NCBI GenBank assembly: GCA_963756895.1 | Contig: CAVWPI010000008.1 | Span: forward strand, 496,001 to 560,000 | Source: DASUAS01 sp963756895 | GTDB lineage: Bacteria > Actinomycetota > Acidimicrobiia > IMCC26256 > DASPTH01 | Length of the DNA: 64,000 bases | Reading direction: 5' to 3' | Shown: in pieces, positions 18,793 to 27,902 of the stretch | Layout: each line of letters starts with the position of its first letter | Numbering within the stretch: position 1 is the first letter of the stretch | Position numbers and translations under genes: made by a program | Notes under the pieces: generated by a model | Told to the model about the DNA's origin: nothing | Database searches by the model: none | What the model saw: the letters and a program-made list of their open reading frames with translations, nothing else

Positions 18793-18946
18793 CGTCGCGG
18801 ATGCTGGCGAGGTCCAGGGGTTGGATGTCGTCGAGGCTGGTGGCCACGGTCACTCCGATCGTAGGACGACGGCAGGGCGGGTATGAGCAGCGAGCATGAC
18901 GACTGCCGCATCACTCGTTTCTCCACCACGTCCGCAGCTCGCGCGA

Positions 18947-19711
18947 TCAGAACGTGACCGACGCCGCCGACGCCGCGGCTTCTTCGGCCTCGGTCTCGAT
19001 CCGTCCGTCGCGCATGCGCACGATGCGGTCGGCGGCCGCCGCGACCTCGTCGTCGTGGGTGACCATCAGGATCGACTGCCCACCGGCGTGCAGGCGGCGG
19101 AACAGCTCGAGCACCTCGTGACCGCCCTCGGAGTCGAGGGCACCGGTGGGCTCGTCGGCGAGCACCAGCGTGGGCTCGTTGGCGAGGGCCCGCGCGATCG
19201 CCAACCGCTGGCGCTGCCCGCCGGAGAGCACGCCGGGCGCGTCCTTGGCCTTGTCGGCGAGCCCGAGCAGGTCGAGGAGGTCGCGCGCCCTGGTCTCGGC
19301 CCGCTTGCGCGGCGCGCCGGCGATCACCGCGGGCAGGGTCACGTTCTCGAGCACGCTCATGCCCTCGAGCAGGTTGAAGAACTGGAACACGATCCCGATG
19401 TGACGCCGCCGCATGATCGCGAGCTCGTCCTCGGTCCTTGCCGACGAGTGCCTCGCCGGCGAGCGACACCTCGCCGTCGGTCGGCGTGTCGAGCCCCGCG
19501 ATGATGTTCAGCAGCGTCGACTTCCCGCAGCCGGACGGCCCCATCACCGCCACGAACTCCGCCGGCGTCATCGAGAAGTCGACGCCGCGCAACGCGCGCA
19601 CCGGCGCACCCTCCGATTCGAACGTCTTGCGCAGTCCGTGGGTCTCGACCACCAAACCGCTCGACGCCGTGCCCCCACGCTGCTCCCGGCCTCGATCCCC
19701 GCGTCAGTCAT
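18947..19711 (-). CDS. ABC transporter ATP-binding protein, LolD/MacB type (two frameshifts)
   Basis: This ATPase of about 255 residues would energise FtsX-type permeases. Walker A is GPSGCGKSTLLNIIAGL. The Q-loop region FQFFNLLEGMSVLENV, signature LSGGQRQRLAIARALANEP, Walker B LVLADEPTGALD and switch His in MVTHD follow. The frame breaks near 19430 (after GEALVGKD). A second break near 19670, at a run of five G, separates the core from an ATG at 19711 that overlaps the cyclase stop (ATGACTGA). Adding one G there gives a continuous start (MTDAGIEAGSSVGG...SSGLVVETHGLRK). Without that correction the open frame begins at a TTG at 19655. It is co-transcribed with the cyclase and kinase genes; permeases at 14167 and 3885 are candidate partners. 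Confidence 0.82.
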
Positions 19712-21044
19712 CTGCAAGTCCTCGCTCCATGTTGTCGAAGACGTCGATGCGGAACGCCCGCACCGGCGTGTTCCGCCCTTTGACCGTCGTCTCGTCGAGC
19801 GGCACCACCTCGAACTCCGAATGCAGTGCCGCGTACGTGCTCTCGTTGATCACGATGCGGCCCGACGGCCGCGCCAGGTCCTGGAGACGTTGCGCCAGGT
19901 TCACGGTGTCGCCCACGAGCGTGTACTCGACCCGCTCCTCCGAACCGAGCATCGCGGCGGCCACCGGGCCGGTCGAGATGCCGATGCCGATGCCGAACGG
20001 CGCCTTGCTCGCCGCGAGCCAGCGCTCGTTGAGCGCGCGCTGGAGCTCGAGCATGGCGCGTGCCGCGCCGACCGCGCGATCGGCGTGCTCGTCGAGCGGG
20101 ACCGGCGCGCCGAACACCGCCATCACCGCGTCGCCCACGAACTGCATGACGGTGCCGCCCTCGTCGAGGATGGCCTTGTTCATCTCGGCGCGATGCTCGC
20201 TGAGCTGCGACGCGAGCTGCGAGGGATCGGTGCGCTCGGCGATGCCCGAGTACCCGCGGATGTCGCCCATGAGCACGGTGACCACGAGCTCCTCGGTCTC
20301 GCCGATGGCGCGGCCCTCGTTGCGCACCTTCTCGGCGAGGCCACCCGGGAGCAACCGGCTGAGCTTCTCGCCCTGCTCCTCGCGGTCGACGATCGCAGTG
20401 TGGAGCATGCGCAACCGCTTCAATGCGCCGACGGTGCCGGTGCTCGCGCCTTCCGACAGCTTGAGGAACAGCGCCTCGACCGAATCGGCCACCGCGGCCG
20501 CGGTGGTGTCGCGCGCGATGGCGATGGCCTTGATCGGTCGACCCTCGGCGATCTCGTGCAGGAGCTGCTCGTCGGCCTCGGTGAGCCCGGCGTCGTCGGT
20601 CACCGGCTGCACCAGCGCCTCGACGATCTTCGGGTCGAGCACCGAGCCCCCGGTCGCGACCTCGCGCACCGCCCGCGCCAACTGGTTGCCCTCCCCCACC
20701 CGGTCCTTGAGGAGGTAGGCGTAGCCGGCGGCGCCGTCGCCGAGCAGCGCGATGGCGTAGTCGGGGTCGTCGTACTGCGACAGCACGACCACCCCGGTAC
20801 CCGGGTGGCGCTTGCGCAGCGCCTTCGCCGCGTCGATGCCCTCGCTCTGGAAGCTCGGTGGCATGCGGATGTCGGTGACGAGGACCTGGGGAGCGAGGGC
20901 CTCGGCCCCCGCGAGCAGGCTGTCGTAGTCGTCGGCCGTGCCCACGACGTCGAGATCCGGCTCGAGCGCCAACAGCGCCCGAACGCCCTCGCGGACGATC
21001 ACGTTGTCGTCGGCGAGGAACACGGTGATGCGGCCGTCCCCCAT
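19704..21044 (-). CDS. Receiver-HTH-class III nucleotidyl cyclase fusion
   Basis: This is a 446-residue soluble protein. An N-terminal receiver (about 5-125) has phospho-Asp in VLVTDIRMPP and Lys in YLLKDRV. A NarL-like helical segment (about 150-205) begins LTEADEQLLHEIAEGRPIKA. The C-terminal class III cyclase (about 235-430) keeps both metal Asp positions (VLMGDIRGYS; FVGDAVMAVFG) and the transition-state Asn/Arg in DTVNLAQRL. The usual substrate-specifying Lys is Gln (VMQFVGD), and the partner position looks like Thr (EYTLVG), so base specificity is open. Phosphorylation probably controls cyclase output. Its stop overlaps the ATPase start. A cyclic-nucleotide-binding protein gene is divergent, 214 bases away. 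The frame is intact. Confidence 0.88.
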   Translation of the reverse strand: MGDGRITVFLADDNVIVREGVRALLALEPDLDVVGTADDYDSLLAGAEALAPQVLVTDIRMPPSFQSEGIDAAKALRKRHPGTGVVVLSQYDDPDYAIALLGDGAAGYAYLLKDRVGEGNQLARAVREVATGGSVLDPKIVEALVQPVTDDAGLTEADEQLLHEIAEGRPIKAIAIARDTTAAAVADSVEALFLKLSEGASTGTVGALKRLRMLHTAIVDREEQGEKLSRLLPGGLAEKVRNEGRAIGETEELVVTVLMGDIRGYSGIAERTDPSQLASQLSEHRAEMNKAILDEGGTVMQFVGDAVMAVFGAPVPLDEHADRAVGAARAMLELQRALNERWLAASKAPFGIGIGISTGPVAAAMLGSEERVEYTLVGDTVNLAQRLQDLARPSGRIVINESTYAALHSEFEVVPLDETTVKGRNTPVRAFRIDVFDNMERGLADD

Positions 21045-21258
21045 GAGCCCCCATTCCAGATGGTCGCGACGGTTCCGACAAGGTGGGCAGTACCCGGGCC
21101 AGGGGGTGCAGACCCCCGGTCCGCCGCATAGCCAGCCACCTCTCCGCCGGACGGCCAGCCCCCTCGCCCTGATGCTGCTCGCGCCCTACTCTCGCACGTG
21201 ACCCGGCCCGGCATGGCAGCGACACGGGCGGCGGGCGCGGTCAGAGGGAGGGCGGAAC
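21045..21258. promoter_or_regulatory. Divergent intergenic region, cyclase / cNMP-binding protein
   Basis: These 214 bases lie between divergent start codons and must hold promoters for both directions. The right end carries a GGGAGGGCGG ribosome-binding site for the gene at 21259. I see no clear palindrome, riboswitch or small gene in it. Confidence 0.4.
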
Positions 21259-22317
21259 ATGCGGGTGGAGTCTTCGGTCACGAGCGTCTCGTGGATCCCC
21301 TCGGAGGCGGTCACGGGCGCGGTGCTCAAGGGCACGTTCGACTCCGGCATCACGAACTACGACGAACCACCCCCCGACGTCATCGACGACCTCGACGCGT
21401 GGCGCGCCGAGGGTCGGTTCCGCTTCGCCAACCGGCTGCAGGCGTGGGCCGAGATCGAGCACGGCCGGATCGTCGACGCCGGCTGCACGGGCGGCGGCCT
21501 CATGGGCGCCACCACCGTGCGCCTGGCCAAGCTGCGGGCGACGTTCCAGCCGGTGCTGCTCCCCGACCTGCGCCCCGACCCGACGCTCGGCGACACCGAG
21601 GTCACGTTCGTCCAGACCACCGGAGGGCGCACCGGCCTTCCCGCGCCGCGCCGGGTGAAGCACCCACCGTTCCTCCAGTTCCGCGCGCCCACGGTGTGGA
21701 CCACGCTCGCGCTCACGATCCGCGCCGACGGCACGTCGAGCTTCGAGGTGCTCGGCGCGAGCAAGTTCCCGCGCCACTGGGTGTACGACCACGACGGGCA
21801 GATCGCGGCCAAGGTCGGGCTCGCGAACTTCAAGGAGTGGTACCGCGACGCGTTCGGCAAGCACACGCCGTGGGGCGACCAGGACTCCAAGGCGCTCGTC
21901 ACCGCGGTCGAGACCGCGCTCGAGCGGCAGCTCTCGGTCACGATCATGTCCGGCGGCGAGCGGCCCGAGATCCGCACCCTGAAGGAGGGCGAGTACCTCG
22001 TCGAGCAGGGCGATCCCGGCGACTCCCTGTTCCTCCTGCTCGACGGCGTGCTGTCGGTCACGATGGACGGCGAGGGCGTGGCCGAGGTCGGACCCGGCGT
22101 CGTGCTCGGCGAGCGGGCCGTGCTCGAGGGCGGGATCCGCACCGCCAGCCTCCAGGCCAGCACGCCGGTTCGGGTGGCGGTCGCCCCGGCCGACCGCATC
22201 GACCGCGAGGCCCTGCTCGCGCTCGCGCGAGCACCACGCACCGAAGGCCAAGTAGACCGATCCGACTTCGGTAGGGTCCCCGGGTGCGCATCGCGACCTG
22301 GAACGTCAACTCGCTGA
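21259..22317 (+). CDS. Cyclic-nucleotide-binding domain protein
   Basis: The first about 210 residues form an unrecognised domain (VSWIPSEAVTGAVLKGTFDSG ... FPRHWVYDHDGQIAAKVG in parts). A C-terminal cNMP-binding beta-roll (about 230-325) follows: LKEGEYLVEQGDPGDSLFLL and the phosphate-binding cassette GERAVLEGGIRTAS. It lacks a helix-turn-helix, so it is not a CRP-type regulator. It sits divergent to the nucleotidyl cyclase, a natural effector position. As given, the frame runs 34 bases into exonuclease III. A single-base shift near 22227 in a gcgcgcg run would instead give ...REHHAPKAK and a stop at 22255, which fits better. Confidence 0.8.
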   Translation: MRVESSVTSVSWIPSEAVTGAVLKGTFDSGITNYDEPPPDVIDDLDAWRAEGRFRFANRLQAWAEIEHGRIVDAGCTGGGLMGATTVRLAKLRATFQPVLLPDLRPDPTLGDTEVTFVQTTGGRTGLPAPRRVKHPPFLQFRAPTVWTTLALTIRADGTSSFEVLGASKFPRHWVYDHDGQIAAKVGLANFKEWYRDAFGKHTPWGDQDSKALVTAVETALERQLSVTIMSGGERPEIRTLKEGEYLVEQGDPGDSLFLLLDGVLSVTMDGEGVAEVGPGVVLGERAVLEGGIRTASLQASTPVRVAVAPADRIDREALLALARAPRTEGQVDRSDFGRVPGCASRPGTSTR

Positions 22318-23069
22318 AAGCGCGTCAGGAGCGGGTCGAGGAGTGGCTCGGCTACGCGCGCCCCGACGTGCTGTGCCTGCAGGAGACCAAGCTCTCCGAC
22401 GACGGCTTCCCCCACATGAGCTTCTCCGCGCTCGGGTACGACTCGGTGCACCACGGGCAGGGGCAGTGGAACGGCGTCGCCATCCTCTCGCGCGTCGGCA
22501 TCACCGACGTCACCACCGGCTTCGACGAGGACCACGTCGACCCCTACGAGGGTGACGCCCGCGTCCTCGCGGCCACGTGCGACGGCGTGCGCGTCGTCAG
22601 CGTCTACGTGCCCAACGGTCGCGAGGTGGCCACCGAGTTCTACGAGCGGAAGCTCGCGTGGCTCGAGGCGTTGCACGACTGGCTGGCGGCCACGCAGTCA
22701 CCCGACGACGAGATCGTCGTCCTCGGCGACTTCAACGTGGCGCCCGAGGACCGCGACCTGTGGTCGCCCAAGGCGTTCAAGGGCTCGACCCACGTCACGC
22801 CACCCGAGCGCGCCGCGGTGACGCGCCTGTGCGAGTGGGGCATGGTCGACGTGTTCCGGTCCCGCTACGACGACAGCGAGCTGTTCAGCTACTGGGACTA
22901 CCGCCGGGGCGACTTCCACGAGCACCGCGGCATGCGCATCGACCTCGTGCTCGCCACCAAGCCCCTGGCGGCCCGCGCCCGGTGGGCGGTGGTCGACCGC
23001 AACGCCCGCAAGGGCAAGCAACCCTCCGATCACGCCCCGGTGATCGCCGACTTCGACGACAGGAGCTGA
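22284..23069 (+). CDS. xth: Exodeoxyribonuclease III (AP endonuclease)
   Basis: This 261-residue EEP-fold enzyme cleaves abasic sites and degrades DNA 3' to 5' in base-excision repair. Motifs are complete: ATWNVNSLKARQERV, metal-binding Glu in LCLQETKLSDDGFP, VYVPNGRE, VVLGDFNVAPEDRDLW, MRIDLVLATKPLA and the catalytic His in KQPSDHAPVIADF. It starts at GTG 22284. The gene follows the cNMP-binding gene closely and precedes a membrane protein gene by 3 bases, so it is probably co-transcribed with the latter. Confidence 0.95.
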   Translation: MRIATWNVNSLKARQERVEEWLGYARPDVLCLQETKLSDDGFPHMSFSALGYDSVHHGQGQWNGVAILSRVGITDVTTGFDEDHVDPYEGDARVLAATCDGVRVVSVYVPNGREVATEFYERKLAWLEALHDWLAATQSPDDEIVVLGDFNVAPEDRDLWSPKAFKGSTHVTPPERAAVTRLCEWGMVDVFRSRYDDSELFSYWDYRRGDFHEHRGMRIDLVLATKPLAARARWAVVDRNARKGKQPSDHAPVIADFDDRS

Positions 23070-23072
23070 CCC

Positions 23073-23624
23073 GTGGCCGCGAACGGAGGAGCAGGGGGCG
23101 CGGAGGGGCGGAGGAAGGCGGGAGGGGGCGGAGGTCGGACCAAGGCGTGGTTCTGGGTCCTGGGCGCAGTGATCGTCGTCCTCGTGGTGGCTCTGGTCGT
23201 GGTGCTGGTCACCCGAGACGACGACGACGACACGCCACCCGCCACCACCACGTCGACCCGCGCCGTCACCACGACCACCACCACGCCCGCGACCACGACG
23301 ACGACCGCGCCGCCAACCACGACGACGGTGCCGCTTCCGGTGATCACCGACGATCCGCAGACCTACGCGCAGTACCTGTTCGCCTCGTGGCAGAACGACA
23401 ACCGCACCACCGCCGCCGATGTGGCCAGTGCCGACGCGGTCACGCAGATGTTCTCGCAGGCGTACCCGGCCAAGGGTCCGTACACGTTCTCGAACTGCGA
23501 CCCGGCCGCGGGATCGCTCTACTGCACGTGGAACGGACAGAACGGCGCGACGATCCAGATGACGGTGCGCACCCTCACCGGCGGTCTCCCGATCCAGGTG
23601 CAGGCGGTCACGTTCTCTCCTTGA
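23073..23624 (+). CDS. Membrane-anchored protein with Thr-rich linker, unknown
   Basis: This is a 183-residue protein with a Gly/Lys-rich cytoplasmic start, one helix (VLGAVIVVLVVALVVVLVT, about 30-48), an Asp cluster, then a Thr/Pro linker (about 55-90) and an exported domain of about 95 residues (YAQYLFASWQNDNRTTAADVA ... Cys pair in SNCDPAAGSLYC in part). It looks like a single-pass protein with a small disulphide-bonded sensor or binding domain. GTG 23073 lies 3 bases after xth. I do not recognise the domain. Confidence 0.75.
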   Translation: MAANGGAGGAEGRRKAGGGGGRTKAWFWVLGAVIVVLVVALVVVLVTRDDDDDTPPATTTSTRAVTTTTTTPATTTTTAPPTTTTVPLPVITDDPQTYAQYLFASWQNDNRTTAADVASADAVTQMFSQAYPAKGPYTFSNCDPAAGSLYCTWNGQNGATIQMTVRTLTGGLPIQVQAVTFSP

Positions 23625-23654
23625 GCACACGCTGAGCACACGCTGAGCACACGC
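23622..23654. repeat. Three 11-bp tandem repeats starting at a stop codon
   Basis: The unit tgagcacacgc is repeated exactly three times (23622-23632, 23633-23643, 23644-23654), followed by a degenerate tgaacgc. The first tga is the stop codon of the preceding gene. A slippage array or a multi-copy protein-binding site are both possible. Confidence 0.8.
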
Positions 23655-23759
23655 TGAACGCGATCCTCGACCAGGGTCTTCCGCGCGCGGTCCTCGCGTC
23701 GTACATTCAAGACGGGCGTTCGTTCCGGACCTCGATCAGGGCGGTAGGAGGCGAGCTGC

Positions 23760-23970
23760 ATGGCGGCTGTCACTCCCATCCCCTTCGCGATCGGGCTGCT
23801 CGTCGGCCTCGGGTTGTTCGTCGCGCTGACCTACTACCTCGTCGGGGAATCTCGGCGACCGGTCCATTGGCCGGCGGCCGCGCCCACGGGTCCGCACGTG
23901 TCGCACACCCGCCTCGCCGCGGTGTGCGTGCTGTTCACGCTGTGGTCGCTGTGGGCGACGGCGCGCCCCG

Positions 23971-23987
<17 letters not shown>
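23760..23987 (+). CDS. Small two-helix membrane protein
   Basis: This is a 75-residue protein with two hydrophobic segments (PFAIGLLVGLGLFVALTYYLV and LAAVCVLFTLWSLWATA). The start at ATG 23760 is supported by a GGAGG site 10 bases upstream. Its end overlaps the convergent oxidoreductase gene by 17 bases. The function is unknown; GC-rich third positions and the ribosome-binding site argue it is real. Confidence 0.6.
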
Positions 23988-24986
<999 letters not shown>

Positions 24987-24994
<8 letters not shown>

Positions 24995-25864
24995 CCTCGG
25001 GGGCAACCGCCTCGAAGCGGTATCCCTTCCCGCTGCTGACCAGGCGACCGGAGCACGGCGGCGCGAAGTGGGTGCCGATCACCAACACGTCGCGGTCACC
25101 GTGCTCGGCGAGCAGACGCCGGCGGGTCGCCGACGACTGGTCCCGATCGGTGTCGGGGTCCGCGAACCAGTCGGGTTCGGCGAACTGCACGGGGTGGTGC
25201 GCCAGGTCGCCGGTGATGAGCGCGTGCTGTCCCCCGACTCCACGTGCACCGCGACGTGGCCCGGCGTGTGGCCGGGCGTCGCCTCGAGCCGGATCTCGTC
25301 GGTGACCCGGTGGTCGGGCGCCACGAGATCGGCGAGGCCGGCGTCGACGACCGGACGCACCGCGTCGTCGATCGTCGCCGCGTAGCCCGATGCGCCCTCG
25401 CGGTTCCAGTGGTCCCACTCGTCGCGGCACAGCAGGTAGCGCGCGTTCGGGAACGTGGGCACCCATTCGCCGTCGACCAGCATCGTGTTCCACCCCACGT
25501 GGTCGAAGTGGAGGTGGGTGCAGATCACGGTGTCGACCTCCTCGCGCGCGAAGCCGGCGTCGGCGAGATCGGACAGGAACGGCGTCTGGAGGTTGAGCGC
25601 CTCCATGCCCGGCAGCTGCCGGTCGTTGCCGATGCACGTGTCGACGATGATGCGGCGGTCGCCGGCGCGGATGCCGAACGCGTGGATCGACAGCACGAGG
25701 TTGCCGTCGTCGTCGACGAAGTGTGGGCGCAACCACGAGGCGTGCGACGCGATGGCCTCGTCGGACGCGCTGGGGAGGAGCCCGCCGGCCGAGATGTGGG
25801 CCACGCTCTCCACGACGCGCGTGATGGTCACGTCGCCGATCGTCCAGTGCAGGTTGTCGCCCAT
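24987..25864 (-). CDS. MBL-fold metallo-hydrolase (one frameshift)
   Basis: This metallo-beta-lactamase-fold hydrolase has about 293 residues. The zinc motif THLHFDHVGWN (HxHxDH) and the later His in ATPGHTPGHVAVHV are present, and the final His lies in LVIGTHFAPPCSG. The frame breaks near 25230 at a run of five G; adding one G gives VESGGQHALITGDLAHHP and restores the rest. ATG 25864 has a GGGGGAA site. It is coupled to the downstream oxidoreductase. The substrate is unknown; relatives include lactonases and quorum-quenching enzymes. Confidence 0.85.
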
Positions 25865-25884
25865 CGTTCCCCCGTTGCAGATGG

Positions 25885-26466
25885 TCAGTGGAGCTTGCGA
25901 CCCTCCGCGAGCATGGTGACGAACTGCTCGATGCGGCGGGCCCGCGTCTCGGGACGCTTGGCGTCGTGGATGCGGAACAAGATCGCGTACCGGTTCGTGC
26001 TGTCAAGCCCTTCGAACGCGCGGCGCGCCTTGGCATTCCTCCGCAACGCGCGCGTCAGGTCGTCGGGCACCTCGATGGTGCGCGATCCGGCGTAGGCGGC
26101 GTCCCAGCGACCGTCGGCCTTCGCCGCGTCGACCTCCGCCTGCCCGGCGGGTCGCATCCGGCCCGCCGCGGTCAGTGCCTCCACCCGGTCGCGGTTGATC
26201 ATCGACCACTTGCTGCGGGGCTTGCGGGGCGTGAACCGCTGCCGGAAGTACACGTCGTCGTGCTTGTGCCGCAGTCCGTCGATCCAGCCGTAGCAGAGCG
26301 CGACCTCGATGGCGTCGACGAACTCGACGGTGGTCACGCCGGTGCCCTTCTTGGCGATCTTCAGCCAGAGCCCGGGCGCCGTCGCGTGGTTGGCGCGCAG
26401 CCAGCGCTCCCACGCCTTCGCGGATGCGAATTCTTCGACCGGGAGGTCCGGCACCTGTTCGGGCAC
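25885..26466 (-). CDS. YdeI/OmpD-associated family protein
   Basis: This is a 193-residue soluble protein. The family pattern is clear: WLRANHATAPGLWLKIAKKG, VDAIEVALCYGWIDGLRHKHD, FTPRKPRSKWSMINRDRV and the C-terminal bacteriocin-protection-like segment DLTRALRRNAKARRAFEGL. The start GTG 26466 (MPEQVPDLPVEEF) fits the family length; the open frame to 26538 adds unconserved residues. The precise biochemical role is not established. It probably lies upstream in the same transcript as the MBL hydrolase, with a 20-base gap. Confidence 0.85.
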   Translation of the reverse strand: MPEQVPDLPVEEFASAKAWERWLRANHATAPGLWLKIAKKGTGVTTVEFVDAIEVALCYGWIDGLRHKHDDVYFRQRFTPRKPRSKWSMINRDRVEALTAAGRMRPAGQAEVDAAKADGRWDAAYAGSRTIEVPDDLTRALRRNAKARRAFEGLDSTNRYAILFRIHDAKRPETRARRIEQFVTMLAEGRKLH

Positions 26467-26558
26467 GGCACCGACGCTACCGGTGCTGCCGATCGGCCCC
26501 GGCGCTGCGAGACTGCACATCCCCGTCCACCCGGCCACTCATCGCCACCGGAGCCCCC

Positions 26559-27248
26559 GTGAGCTGCACCCCGATGGTCGCCCGTCTGCATCGCGCGTCC
26601 CCTGTCCTCGGCGTCGTCCTCGGCGTCGGCGTCCTGCTCGTGATCGCCGCGGCTGTCGTCGCCGCGCCGGCGGGCGCCACGCCGGCGACGCCCGCAGCCA
26701 GACCGACGCCGACGGCCGCCACCACTCCGTTCACGGCGCCTTCGGGCGTGACGCTGGCCGACGGCCCGCCGCCGTGGCCGTTGCCGGCGGACGCCGAGCC
26801 GTACATCGCAGCCGCCGGGCTCTCGGTGCTCAGCGAGGAACAGCTCGAGGTGCACTATCACGCGCATCTCGACGTCATCGCCGACGGCAGGAAGGTCACC
26901 GTGCCGGCCGGCATCGGCTTCGTGGTCGACGGAGGCAAGGTGAAGGGGATCACCGTGCTGCACACCCACGACACGAGCGGCATCGTGCACATCGAGTCCG
27001 CGTCGAACGAGGCGTTCACCCTCGGTCAGGTGTTCACCGAATGGGGCGTCGGCATCGACGCCACGCACGTCGGCGGGTTGCAGGCCGACGACTCCCACGT
27101 GCTGCAGACCTACGTCAACGGTCGCCGGTTCACCGGGGATCCCGCCACCATCCGACTGAAGCGCCACCTCGAGATCGCCCTCTGGTACGGGCCGAAGGGC
27201 GAGAAGGTCACCGTGCCGAAGTCATACCGCTTCCCCAACGGGCTGTAG
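26559..27248 (+). CDS. Secreted protein with His-rich conserved core, unknown
   Basis: This is a 229-residue exported protein: signal/anchor helix (PVLGVVLGVGVLLVIAAAVV), an Ala/Pro/Thr linker, then a domain with YHAHLDVIADGRKVTVP, GIGFV and VLHTHDTSGIVHIESA. Several histidines (HAH, HTH, H in VHIE) could bind a metal. The C-terminus is RHLEIALWYGPKGEKVTVP. GTG 26559 is preferred because a GGAG lies 6 bases upstream; ATG 26574 is in frame but has no site. I recognise the pattern as widespread in Actinomycetota but with no assigned function. Confidence 0.72.
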   Translation: MSCTPMVARLHRASPVLGVVLGVGVLLVIAAAVVAAPAGATPATPAARPTPTAATTPFTAPSGVTLADGPPPWPLPADAEPYIAAAGLSVLSEEQLEVHYHAHLDVIADGRKVTVPAGIGFVVDGGKVKGITVLHTHDTSGIVHIESASNEAFTLGQVFTEWGVGIDATHVGGLQADDSHVLQTYVNGRRFTGDPATIRLKRHLEIALWYGPKGEKVTVPKSYRFPNGL

Positions 27249-27251
27249 CCG

Positions 27252-27833
27252 GTGCTCCGGTTGCGCAACCCCGACGCCCAGCACCTGTCGCACTTCCTCG
27301 CGCGGCAGCGCACCGCGCCGCTGACGTACGAAGAGGTCGGTGCGAGCTTCGACGCCGAGCTCCCCGACGGCTACCACCACGTGCGCGCCGCCATCGACCT
27401 CGGCACCGGGGACGTGGCGGACGACGAGGTCTGGGCGCGTGCGTGTGCCGGGATCCGTGCGTGGGCCGCCCACCGCGGCGCGGGCATCACCGTCGTCCCG
27501 GCCGACGCGCCGATCGCCGAGGGCACCACCGTCGCGGTGATCATGTCGTCGGGTCCGCTCCGGGTCCTCGCCGGGTGCCGGATCGTGCGCGTCGTCGACG
27601 AACCCGACCGGTACGGGTTCGCCTACGGCACGCTGCCGTCGCACCCGGAGGAGGGTGAGGAGCACTTCGTCGTCACGCGCGCCGCGAGCGGCGCGGTGCG
27701 CTTCGACGTCGTCGCGTTCTCACGACCCCACGACCTGCTCACCAAGCTCGGTGGGCCGCTCCCCCGTCGGCTCCAGGCGCGCGCGACCCGGCGCTACCTC
27801 GCCGGCATGCGCGACTTCGTCACGCCCACCTGA
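27252..27833 (+). CDS. DUF1990 family protein
   Basis: This is a 193-residue protein beginning at a GTG 3 bases after the previous gene. The family pattern LTYEEVGASF, GYHHVRAAIDLGTG, WARACAGIRAWAAHRGAG, GTTVAVIMSSGPLRVLAGCRIV in parts and YGTLPSHPEEGEEHFVV are all present. DUF1990 proteins are small cytosolic proteins of unknown role, sometimes called UPF0548. It is co-transcribed with the secreted protein. An inverted repeat follows the stop directly. Confidence 0.88.
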   Translation: MLRLRNPDAQHLSHFLARQRTAPLTYEEVGASFDAELPDGYHHVRAAIDLGTGDVADDEVWARACAGIRAWAAHRGAGITVVPADAPIAEGTTVAVIMSSGPLRVLAGCRIVRVVDEPDRYGFAYGTLPSHPEEGEEHFVVTRAASGAVRFDVVAFSRPHDLLTKLGGPLPRRLQARATRRYLAGMRDFVTPT

Positions 27834-27887
27834 GCGAACATCTCGAAGTTGATCCTCCCATACGTACGCGAACCTTGAGATGTTCGC
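27834..27887. terminator. Long inverted repeat between convergent genes
   Basis: Left arm gcgaacatctcgaagtt (27834-27850) and right arm 27871-27887 pair at 15 of 17 positions around a 20-base loop. It begins one base after the DUF1990 stop and lies 15 bases from the etfA stop. The position fits a bidirectional terminator, but it is far less GC-rich than its surroundings and has no T-run. Confidence 0.55.
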
Positions 27888-27902
27888 AGGGGCGGAGAAG
27901 GC

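Noticed and set aside
23220..23335. Low-complexity acc/acg repeat tract that looks like a small satellite
   Set aside because: It encodes the Thr/Pro linker of a membrane-anchored protein; codon-level repetition explains it.
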